A stretch of 5,112 nt of DNA from Gammaproteobacteria bacterium UBA5338 (GTDB taxonomy: Bacteria; Pseudomonadota; Gammaproteobacteria; Pseudomonadales; UBA5862). Made by a program: the position numbers and the translations under genes. A model generated the notes under the pieces. It did no database searches. It had not been told where the DNA came from and worked only from the letters and a program-made list of their open reading frames with translations. Below, in pieces: positions 1 to 5,112 of this stretch (its first letter is position 1; each line of letters starts with the position of its first letter). The stretch spans positions 858-5,969 of the forward strand of contig DHQM01000044.1 in the NCBI GenBank assembly GCA_002408105.1, given 5' to 3'.

Positions 1-923
1 GCGCCCGAGGCGATGAACAGGATGTGGTCGGTACGGACCATGCCATATTTGGTGGTCACCGTGCAGCCTTCAATCAAGGGCAGCAGGTCTCGCTGGACCC
101 CTTCCCGGGACACGTCGGCGCCCCCGGATTCAGCCCGTTTGCTGACTTTGTCGATTTCATCCACAAACACGATTCCGGTTTGCTCGACCGCATCGATTGC
201 CGCGGCTTTCAACTCCTCTTCGTTGACCAGTCGAAGGGCTTCTTCCTCGCAAAGTTGGCGCCATGCGTCCCGGACCGACAGCCGGCGCTTGCGCTTCTGT
301 TGCGCACCCATCTTGGAGAACATGCTCTGCAGTTGACTGGTCATTTCCTCCATTCCCGGGGGCGCCATGATTTCAACGCCGGCGGGGCGATTGGCGACTT
401 CGATTTCGATCTCCTTGTCGTCGAAGTCACCTTCGCGCAGTTTCTTGCGGAAGATCTGCCGGGTAGAGGAAGACCTGGAGGCATCCGCGTCGTTGCTGTC
501 GTACCTGGGTGCCGGCAAGAGTGCGTCCAAAATCCGTTCTTCCGCTGCCAGTTCCGCCTGGGGCCGCACCTCGCGCAGCTTGGTGTCGCGCAGCAGGTTG
601 ATGGAAACATCGACCAGGTCCCGGATGATCGACTCCACATCCCGTCCAACGTAGCCGACTTCGGTGAACTTGGTGGCTTCGACCTTAATAAAGGGGGCGC
701 CTGCGAGTTTGGCGAGTCGGCGGGCAATTTCGGTCTTTCCGACCCCGGTCGGGCCGATCATGAGGATGTTTTTGGGTGTGACCTCGCCACGCAGCGCGTC
801 GTCCAGTTGCAGGCGCCGCCAGCGGTTTCGCAGGGCGATGGCCACTGCGCGCTTGGCCGCGGACTGGCCGACGATGTGTTTGTCGAGTTCGTGAACGATT
901 TCGCGGGGCGTCAGATTTGGCAT
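1..923 (-). CDS. hslU: HslU (ClpY), ATPase/unfoldase subunit of HslVU protease, 5' two thirds
   Basis: HslU is the AAA+ ring that unfolds cytoplasmic substrates and feeds them to the HslV peptidase. I translated 307 complete codons from the ATG at 923; the frame is open to the window edge, so the C-terminal part (about 135 residues if close to the 443-residue E. coli protein) is missing. Visible features: N-terminus [20 protein letters not shown], as in the family; Walker A GPTGVGKT at residues 57-64; pore-loop GYVG at 90-93 (Tyr91), which grips substrate; the family-specific I domain at about 110-243, with the motif [20 protein letters not shown] near its end; Walker B VFVDEID with Asp255 and Glu256. 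The last readable residues are HILFIASGA. The sensor and C-terminal domains lie outside. It starts 13 nt after hslV. No Shine-Dalgarno is visible before the ATG, so translational coupling to hslV is likely (inference). The start is supported by the conserved N-terminus. Confidence 0.97.
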   Translation of the reverse strand, partial: MPNLTPREIVHELDKHIVGQSAAKRAVAIALRNRWRRLQLDDALRGEVTPKNILMIGPTGVGKTEIARRLAKLAGAPFIKVEATKFTEVGYVGRDVESIIRDLVDVSINLLRDTKLREVRPQAELAAEERILDALLPAPRYDSNDADASRSSSTRQIFRKKLREGDFDDKEIEIEVANRPAGVEIMAPPGMEEMTSQLQSMFSKMGAQQKRKRRLSVRDAWRQLCEEEALRLVNEEELKAAAIDAVEQTGIVFVDEIDKVSKRAESGGADVSREGVQRDLLPLIEGCTVTTKYGMVRTDHILFIASG

Positions 924-936
924 GAAAAGATCGGGT

Positions 937-1482
937 TCAGTCGGTCAGCTGGATGGTTTCGACGGTAAATTGGTGGTTGGTGTAAATGCAGATGTCGGCA
1001 GCGATGCCCAGCGCCTTTTCGGCAATCTCTTGAGCGCCAAGGTCGGTGTTCTCAAGCAAAGCCCGAGCGGCGGCCTGGGCGAACGGCCCGCCTGAGCCGA
1101 TGGCGATCAGGCTGCGTTCGGGGTCCACGACATCGCCATTGCCGGTGATGATCAGTGAGTGTTCGGCATCGGCAACCGCGAGCAACGCCTCAAGGCGGCG
1201 CAGTGCGCGGTCGGTGCGCCAATCCTTGGCCAACTCCACCGCGGAGCGCACCAGATTGCCCTGGTACTTTTCCAGCTGTGCTTCGAACCGCTCGAACAGG
1301 GTGAACGCGTCAGCGGTTCCACCGGCGAACCCGGCAAGCACCCGGTCGTTGTACAACCGGCGCACCTTACGCGCGTTGCCCTTGAGTACCGTGTTGCCAA
1401 GGGTGACCTGGCCGTCCCCTGCGATCACGACCGCATCGTCGCGACGCACAGACACAATGGTGGTGCCGTGGAACTGCTCCAA
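937..1482 (-). CDS. hslV: HslV (ClpQ), threonine peptidase subunit of HslVU protease
   Basis: HslV forms the double hexameric proteolytic chamber capped by HslU and is related to proteasome beta subunits. The conserved core begins TTIVSVRR, and the first Thr is the catalytic N-terminal nucleophile. With the start chosen here (TTG at 1482, 181 residues) this is Thr7, after the propeptide MEQFHG. Asp23 (in AGDGQ) and Lys39 (in ARKVRRL) correspond to mature Asp17 and Lys33 of the active site. Other family blocks are [36 protein letters not shown] and [18 protein letters not shown]. Most HslVs expose Thr1 by removing only Met; here a short propeptide ending in Gly must be cut off, a form known in some gammaproteobacteria such as Xanthomonas. 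The TTG at 1482 has GGAGAGG just upstream; in-frame TTGs at 1494 and 1500 are alternatives (185 or 187 residues), and a TAG blocks further extension. There is no ATG option. It is followed by hslU after 13 nt. Confidence 0.95.
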   Translation of the reverse strand: MEQFHGTTIVSVRRDDAVVIAGDGQVTLGNTVLKGNARKVRRLYNDRVLAGFAGGTADAFTLFERFEAQLEKYQGNLVRSAVELAKDWRTDRALRRLEALLAVADAEHSLIITGNGDVVDPERSLIAIGSGGPFAQAAARALLENTDLGAQEIAEKALGIAADICIYTNHQFTVETIQLTD

Positions 1483-1485
1483 TGA

Positions 1486-1492
1486 CCTCTCC
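1486..1492 (-). promoter_or_regulatory. Ribosome-binding site that favours the TTG start of hslV at 1482
   Basis: Reading the minus strand, GGAGAGG is followed by TCA and then TTG. The first GGAG lies 6 nt before the TTG at 1482, an acceptable Shine-Dalgarno spacing. The alternative TTG at 1500 has only AGGA with a 4-nt gap, and the TTG at 1494 has nothing convincing. This supports the six-residue propeptide MEQFHG, but it does not exclude the longer form. Confidence 0.55.
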
Positions 1493-1526
1493 AATCTCAA
1501 TCGATCCTAGAAAGACTAAAAGCGAG

Positions 1527-1555
1527 TGATGGGGGTGCTCGGGGTGGTTTTCAAC
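1527..1555 (-). promoter_or_regulatory. Sigma-32 (RpoH) type heat-shock promoter for hslVU
   Basis: On the minus strand GTTGAAA (1555-1549) is followed after 14 nt by CCCCAT (1534-1529) and then CA. The known enterobacterial sigma-32 consensus is a -35 of CTTGAAA and a -10 of CCCCATnT, with a spacer of about 13-15 nt. This site matches 6 of 7 bases at -35, all six core bases at -10, and the spacing. Transcription should start around 1519-1522, giving a leader of roughly 40 nt before hslV. hslVU is a classic heat-shock operon in E. coli, so the position is exactly where such a promoter is expected. The TGA stop of the upstream SPOR gene (1553-1551) lies inside the -35 element. Confidence 0.75.
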
Positions 1556-2114
1556 CCGCTGGCGTGTCCCGCAGTCGGAGCACGATGTTCTCAATTTCGT
1601 GCTGGTGCAACAGGTTGCGCGCCGCATTCACGCGGCGCTGGGATGCAAAGGGTCCAATTTGAACCCGGTGCCAGGTTTGCTCGCCCCGACGTATGGACTG
1701 CACTTTGGCGTCCAGCCCCAACAGCAGCAGTTCGGCCCGCAGGCGGTCTGCATCCTCGGCCTGCTTGAATGACCCCGCCTGGATCAAGTAGCGGGTGTGT
1801 TGATTCGGGGTCGCATCCGTTTGCGGTGCCGATCCCGCAGAGGTGGCCGTCTCCACATCGGGTACCTTGACCTCGCGGTCTCGCAGTACGGTATAGAACT
1901 TGAATTCGGGCAGCGCGCTGCTGTCCGCGGCGGTTTTCGGCTCACCCCCGTCCACCCCCCCCTGAGGCGCGTCGCTGCTGGGCCAGTTGGCGAGGGCCAC
2001 CAGGCTGGCGACCAGGGCTCCAGTGGCGAGACCGCCGCAAAACCACGAGGCCGCTTGCCGGTTGGACGCCGCGGGGGGCGGCGTGCGGCGGGCATGGCGC
2101 TTCCGGTTGGCCAC
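1551..2114 (-). CDS. Small membrane-anchored SPOR-domain protein, FtsN-like
   Basis: This is a 187-residue bitopic membrane protein. Residues 1-22 are basic (ANRKRHARR) and presumably cytoplasmic; residues about 23-44 (WFCGGLATGALVASLVALA) form one transmembrane segment; residues 45-105 are a Gly/Ala/Pro/Ser-rich periplasmic linker; residues 108-181 are a SPOR domain (RYLIQAGSFKQAEDADRLRAEL to HRVQIGPF), a fold that binds peptidoglycan lacking stem peptides at the septum. A conserved-looking segment, EFKFYTVLRDREV (70-82), sits in the linker where short gammaproteobacterial FtsN-like proteins often carry an F-x-F-Y-x-x-L block. FtsN activates septal wall synthesis; that role here is inferred from architecture and from the argS - SPOR - hslVU order. 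It is much shorter than E. coli FtsN (319 residues). The start is GTG at 2114, 5 nt after the argS stop, so it is very likely co-transcribed with argS. No good Shine-Dalgarno was seen, so coupling is likely. Confidence 0.88.
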   Translation of the reverse strand: MANRKRHARRTPPPAASNRQAASWFCGGLATGALVASLVALANWPSSDAPQGGVDGGEPKTAADSSALPEFKFYTVLRDREVKVPDVETATSAGSAPQTDATPNQHTRYLIQAGSFKQAEDADRLRAELLLLGLDAKVQSIRRGEQTWHRVQIGPFASQRRVNAARNLLHQHEIENIVLRLRDTPAG

Positions 2115-2119
2115 CGCGG

Positions 2120-3889
2120 TTACATTCGCTCCGGTGCCTGTACGCCCAACAGGTCAAGGCCATTGCGCAGAACCTGCTGCACCGCAACACAGAGGGCGAC
2201 CCGGGCGGCACGCAAATTGGCCTCTTCGACGAGAACCCGGTGGCCGTTGTAGTACACGTGAAAGTGGCTGGCCAAGTCGCGCAGGTAGTGGGCGATCAGG
2301 TGCGGCTCCAGGGTGCGCGCCGCATGTTCGACCACTTCAGGGTAGCGGGCGATCTCGTCGACCAACTGCTGCTCACGCTCTTCCGTCAGCTGGTGCAACT
2401 GTTCCAGCGCATATGCTGGGTCGAAGGTGGTGGCTGCGTCAGCGTTGAGTTTGCGCCGCATGCTCGCGATCCGTGCGTGGGCGTACTGGATGTAGTACAC
2501 GGGGTTGTCTTTGCTCTGCGACTTGGCGAGTTCGAGGTCAAAGTCCATGTGCTGCTCTGCCTTGCGCAGCACATAGAAAAACCGTGCCGCATCGTTGCCA
2601 ACCTCCTCTCGCAGCTCCCGCAAGGTGATGAACGAACCACTGCGGGTTGACATTTGCACCCGTTCAGAGCCGCGGTACAGGATGGCGAACTGCACCAAGC
2701 GAACCTGCAAGTGTTCCGGGTCGTGTCCGAGTGCTTCGACCGCCGCCCGGACGCGGGGGATGTAACCGTGGTGGTCCGCCCCCCACACATTGACGATGCG
2801 GTCGAAGCCCCGCTCAAACTTGTTGTGGTGGTAGGCGATGTCGGCGGCAAAATACGTGTAGCGACCGTCTTCGCGCTGCACGACCCGATCCTTGTCGTCC
2901 CCAAAACGGGTGGAGGCAAACCAGCGCGCGCCAGCCTCCTGGTAGACCAGGCCCTTTGCCACCAAGGCTTCGATCGCCTTCTCAATCGCATCGGCTTCGC
3001 TCAGGCTGCGTTCGGAAAACCACAGGTCGTAGTGCACGCCGAAGGCTTCGAGGTCGGCTGCGATGTCCGCGCGGATGCCGTCAAGCCCGTGGTCGAAAAG
3101 CAGCCGGTATTCGGTCTTACCAAGCAGCTGTTGGCAGCGCTTGATCAGGGCATCAATGTGGGCTTCTTTGTCGCCGCCGTCGCGACCGTCTGCGGGCAGT
3201 TCGTCGAATACTGACTCCGCGCTCTTGTGCAGGCGCTTACCCAACTGCTGGTGCAGGCTCTTGGCCAGATCGATGACGTAGTCGCCACGGTAGCCGTTGT
3301 CGGGAAACGACAGCTCCTCTCCACACACCTCCAGATACCGCAGCCACACGCTGGTGGCGAGAATGTCCATCTGGCGCCCCGCGTCGTTGACGTAGTATTC
3401 GCGGGTGACCTCATAGCCGCACGCGGCGAGCACATTGGCCACACAGGCACCGTAAGCGGCGCCCCGGCCATGGCCGACGTGCAGGGGCCCGGTTGGGTTG
3501 GCGGAGACAAACTCCACCTGAATGTGCTGGCCGGCACCCAGGTTGGTGTGGCCATAGGCTGCGGCTTGGTCGAGCACCTGGCCGATGGTGCTGTGGTGGC
3601 CATCGGGGCGCACATAGAAGTTGATAAAGCCGGGGCCTGCCACTTCGACCCGCTCGACGCGTGGGTCGCTCGGTAGCGCGTTGATCAGTTGCTCGGCGAG
3701 CTTGCGCGGACTTTGGCGGCTGGGTTTGGCGAGCACCATGGCGAGGTTGCTGGCGAAATCGCCGAATTGACGGTCGCGAGCGCGTTCGAGCTGAGGCGTC
3801 AGGTCCAGGTCGCTGGGGACGTCGCCACGTGCCTGCAGTGTCCGCATCGATTCCACGAGCAGGGCAACAAGTGAGTCTTTCATGTTCAT
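2120..3889 (-). CDS. argS: Arginyl-tRNA synthetase
   Basis: This class I synthetase charges tRNA-Arg with arginine using ATP in the cytoplasm; 589 residues is close to the usual bacterial size (E. coli 577). Visible parts: the N-terminal ArgRS-specific domain that contacts the tRNA D-loop (about 1-110, with ERARDRQFGDFASNLAMVLA and GPGFINFYV); the HIGH-type signature as HVGH at 137-140 within NPTGPLHVGHGRGAAYG; the catalytic-core blocks EYYVNDAGRQMD (164-175), YTYFAADIAYHHNKF (344-358) and VWGADHHGYIPR (368-379); VQMSTRSG (411-418) in place of a classical KMSKS loop, normal for many ArgRSs; and the helical DALR anticodon-binding domain from about 465 to the end. The ATG at 3889 gives MNMKDSL; an equally plausible ATG lies at 3883 (MKDSL, closer to many family members). 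Neither has a clear Shine-Dalgarno. The 3' end (ATG TAA) lies 5 nt from the SPOR gene. Confidence 0.98.
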   Translation of the reverse strand: MNMKDSLVALLVESMRTLQARGDVPSDLDLTPQLERARDRQFGDFASNLAMVLAKPSRQSPRKLAEQLINALPSDPRVERVEVAGPGFINFYVRPDGHHSTIGQVLDQAAAYGHTNLGAGQHIQVEFVSANPTGPLHVGHGRGAAYGACVANVLAACGYEVTREYYVNDAGRQMDILATSVWLRYLEVCGEELSFPDNGYRGDYVIDLAKSLHQQLGKRLHKSAESVFDELPADGRDGGDKEAHIDALIKRCQQLLGKTEYRLLFDHGLDGIRADIAADLEAFGVHYDLWFSERSLSEADAIEKAIEALVAKGLVYQEAGARWFASTRFGDDKDRVVQREDGRYTYFAADIAYHHNKFERGFDRIVNVWGADHHGYIPRVRAAVEALGHDPEHLQVRLVQFAILYRGSERVQMSTRSGSFITLRELREEVGNDAARFFYVLRKAEQHMDFDLELAKSQSKDNPVYYIQYAHARIASMRRKLNADAATTFDPAYALEQLHQLTEEREQQLVDEIARYPEVVEHAARTLEPHLIAHYLRDLASHFHVYYNGHRVLVEEANLRAARVALCVAVQQVLRNGLDLLGVQAPERM

Positions 3890-3943
3890 CGGCTTTGGGG
3901 TTGCATGGTGGGGCGGCGCGCATTGACTCGACCTGCCCCTATG

Positions 3944-3968
3944 GCCTGCGCCGCTTTCGGGCGCAGGC
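3944..3968 (-). repeat. Perfect inverted repeat (hairpin) between mdh and argS
   Basis: GCCTGCGCC and GGCGCAGGC pair perfectly over 9 GC-rich base pairs around a 7-nt loop (CGAAAGC on the minus strand). The hairpin begins 15 nt after the mdh stop codon. It is not followed by a T-run on either strand, so it is not a canonical intrinsic terminator. It may protect the 3' end of mdh mRNA, pause RNA polymerase, or mark the end of the mdh transcript with the help of Rho. The structure is directly visible; its function is inference. The rest of the 94-nt gap (3890-3983) shows no convincing promoter for argS. Confidence 0.55.
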
Positions 3969-3983
3969 GGCGTGCGGCCTCGG

Positions 3984-4967
3984 TCAGTCGGGCAGGAGGT
4001 CGGCGACTGCGTCGCGTTCTTCGATCAGTTCTTGTTCGGTGGCGCGCATTTTCTCGCGGCTGAATTCCGCGATGTCCAGGTCCTGCACAATTTCCCAGTC
4101 ACCGTTCTTGCACTGCGTCGGGTACGAATAGATGAGTCCGGCGGTGATGCCGTAACTGCCGTCACTATAGACCCCCATGCTGACCCAGTCGTCGCCCGGC
4201 GTGCCCAATGCCCAGTCGCGCATGTGGGAGATGGCCGCGTTGGCGGCCGAGGCGGCACTGGATGCTCCACGGGCCTGAATGATGGCGGCGCCACGTTGCT
4301 GTACCACTGGGATCATGGTGTCTCGATACCAGTTGTCCGACACCTGCGCGGGTGCCGGTTTGCCCTTCACCAAAGCGTGGGCGATGTCCGGGTACTGGGT
4401 GGCCGAGTGGTTGCCCCAGATGATGACGTTCTTGATGTCGGTGTTGTGCGTGCCGGTCTTCTCGGCCAGCTGGCTCATCGCGCGGTTATGGTCGAGACGG
4501 ACCATGGCGGTGAAGCATTTCGGATCGAGGTCCGGTGCGTTCTGCTGGGCGATGAGGGCGTTGGTGTTGGCCGGGTTGCCGACGACGAGCACTTTTACAT
4601 CGCGCGAGGCGTGGTCGTTGATCGCCTTGCCCTGCGGGCCGAAGATGCCGCCATTTGCGGACAGGAGGTCCTTGCGCTCCATGCCTTGCTTGCGCGGCAT
4701 GGCGCCGACGAGGAGGCAGAAGTCCGCGTCCTTGAAGGCAACGTTCGGATCGTCGGTGGCCACGATGTTGTTCAGCAGCGGGAAGGCGCAGTCTTTCAGC
4801 TCCATGATCACGCCTTCAAGCGCGCCGAGGGCCGGGGTGATTTCGAGCAGCTGCAGGTCGACCGGCTGGTCCGGCCCGAGCATGTCGCCGGCGGCGATGC
4901 GGAACAGCAGGGCATAGCCGATCTGGCCGGCACAGCCGGTGACAGCGATACGAACGGGCGTCTTCAC
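3984..4967 (-). CDS. mdh: Malate dehydrogenase, NAD-dependent
   Basis: It interconverts malate and oxaloacetate with NAD(H) in the TCA cycle, in the cytoplasm. The 327 residues match in length and motif pattern the dimeric, cytosolic-like MDH group (Thermus, Burkholderia, Xanthomonas), not the 312-residue E. coli/mitochondrial type. Visible features: Rossmann glycine motif GCAGQIG at 11-17; Glu42 in LLEI, the acidic residue that binds the adenosine ribose and favours NAD over NADP; mobile substrate loop with Arg92 and Arg98 (MPRKQGMER); [12 protein letters not shown] at 128-139; Asp159 and Arg162 in RLDHNRA; catalytic His187 in [11 protein letters not shown]; and the C-terminal block [20 protein letters not shown]. 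All catalytic residues are present. The start is GTG at 4967, supported by GAGGA 8 nt upstream and by the family N-terminus ([10 protein letters not shown]). It lies 40 nt downstream of rho and 94 nt upstream of argS, all on the same strand; whether the three share a transcript is open. Confidence 0.98.
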   Translation of the reverse strand: MKTPVRIAVTGCAGQIGYALLFRIAAGDMLGPDQPVDLQLLEITPALGALEGVIMELKDCAFPLLNNIVATDDPNVAFKDADFCLLVGAMPRKQGMERKDLLSANGGIFGPQGKAINDHASRDVKVLVVGNPANTNALIAQQNAPDLDPKCFTAMVRLDHNRAMSQLAEKTGTHNTDIKNVIIWGNHSATQYPDIAHALVKGKPAPAQVSDNWYRDTMIPVVQQRGAAIIQARGASSAASAANAAISHMRDWALGTPGDDWVSMGVYSDGSYGITAGLIYSYPTQCKNGDWEIVQDLDIAEFSREKMRATEQELIEERDAVADLLPD

Positions 4968-4975
4968 GGGTCGGA

Positions 4976-4980
4976 TCCTC
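4976..4980 (-). promoter_or_regulatory. Ribosome-binding site of mdh
   Basis: GAGGA on the minus strand sits 8 nt before the GTG at 4967. It is the clearest Shine-Dalgarno in the window and fixes the non-ATG start of mdh; no in-frame ATG lies nearby upstream. Confidence 0.75.
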
Positions 4981-5001
4981 GACGGGAAGGAGTTGACGGG
5001 A

Positions 5002-5016
5002 AAGGCCTCAGGCCTT
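5002..5016 (-). repeat. Short hairpin with the rho stop codon as its loop
   Basis: AAGGCC and GGCCTT form a perfect 6-bp stem on the minus strand, and the 3-nt loop is exactly the TGA stop of rho. Only one further T follows before CCCG, so it is a weak candidate for an intrinsic terminator after rho. It could equally be chance, since the last codons of rho (AAG GCC) make half of it. Confidence 0.35.
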
Positions 5017-5112
5017 CATGGAAGCGAAGAATTCGGTGTTGCTCTTGGTGTTGCGCAGGCGCTCGAGCAGGAACTCCATGGCCGCCACCTCGTCCATGGA
5101 GGCCAGCAGGCG
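5008..5112 (-). CDS. rho: Transcription termination factor Rho, C-terminal 34 codons
   Basis: Rho is the hexameric RNA helicase that releases transcripts at Rho-dependent terminators. Only the last 34 residues fall in the window; the frame is open to the right edge and ends in TGA at 5010-5008. The visible tail contains [20 protein letters not shown] followed by TEFFASMKA. It closely follows the known Rho C-terminus pattern (MD-x-IxxMEFLxxxLxxTKxNxxFFxxMK). The ATPase and RNA-binding domains lie outside, so the call rests on this tail alone; it is distinctive. mdh follows after 40 nt on the same strand. Rho genes are commonly found next to trxA in gammaproteobacteria; that side is not visible. 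Confidence 0.92.
   Translation of the reverse strand, partial: RLLASMDEVAAMEFLLERLRNTKSNTEFFASMKA

Noticed and set aside
24..968. A 314-codon open frame on the plus strand
   Set aside because: It lies fully antisense to hslU and the end of hslV, whose family motifs are clear. Its translation has no recognisable domain. Long antisense frames are expected with this GC-rich codon bias.
1521..1550. A possible hairpin (CGAG with CTCG) between the SPOR gene and hslV
   Set aside because: The stem is only 4 bp around an 11-nt loop and falls inside the better-supported heat-shock promoter.
3227..3676. Plus-strand frames opposite argS, including one of 149 codons
   Set aside because: They mirror conserved argS codons, including the HVGH region, and carry no independent coding evidence.
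3886..3906. A six-codon leader (MQPQSR) whose stop overlaps the argS start as ATGA
   Set aside because: The overlap is suggestive of coupling, but the tiny frame has no Shine-Dalgarno and no features of a known leader peptide, so chance is the better explanation.
3411..3923. A 170-codon minus-strand frame overlapping the start of argS
   Set aside because: It is a frame-shifted reading of argS, rich in Arg and Pro, a typical shadow. The argS frame has the family signature.
4279..4917. A 212-codon plus-strand frame within mdh
   Set aside because: It is antisense to the complete, motif-rich mdh; the product is Ser/Arg/Met-rich with no family resemblance.
4993..4998. TTGACG on the plus strand, resembling a sigma-70 -35 box
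   Set aside because: No -10-like sequence lies 16-18 nt downstream and no plus-strand gene follows.

Overview
This window is a compact, one-directional run of conserved bacterial housekeeping genes, all on the minus strand. Read in the direction of transcription (from high to low coordinates) it holds the 3' end of rho, mdh, argS, a small membrane-anchored SPOR-domain (FtsN-like) gene, hslV, and about the first two thirds of hslU, which runs off the left edge. The DNA is GC-rich with a strong third-position GC bias, which explains the many long overlapping antisense frames. The order argS - SPOR gene - hslV - hslU is a classic gammaproteobacterial arrangement. I infer a high-GC gammaproteobacterium outside the enterics, perhaps near Chromatiales/Ectothiorhodospiraceae, Nevskiales or Xanthomonadales. 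The short HslV propeptide and the 327-residue Thermus/Burkholderia/Xanthomonas-type malate dehydrogenase fit this, but the genus cannot be read from the window.

Region by region (minus strand): 5112-5008 is the last 34 codons of the Rho transcription terminator. A 40-nt gap with a short hairpin at the rho stop leads to mdh (4967-3984, GTG start with a clear ribosome-binding site). A 94-nt gap follows and contains a perfect 9-bp inverted repeat just after the mdh stop. Then comes argS (3889-2120), and only 5 nt later the GTG-started SPOR gene (2114-1551), so these two are almost surely co-transcribed. The stop codon of the SPOR gene lies inside the -35 element of a very good match to a sigma-32 heat-shock promoter (1555-1527), which should drive hslV (1482-937) and hslU (923 to beyond position 1).

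Functionally, argS supplies arginyl-tRNA, the SPOR protein is expected at the division septum in the periplasm, mdh is a TCA-cycle enzyme and rho ends transcription. hslV and hslU encode the two halves of the HslVU (ClpYQ) ATP-dependent protease. No mobile element, tRNA, CRISPR array or unknown gene system was seen. The features of most interest are regulatory and start-site details: the heat-shock promoter nested over an upstream stop codon, an HslV whose catalytic threonine is uncovered from a propeptide, and non-ATG starts in three of the four genes that are complete here apart from argS's neighbour hslU (mdh, SPOR gene, hslV).
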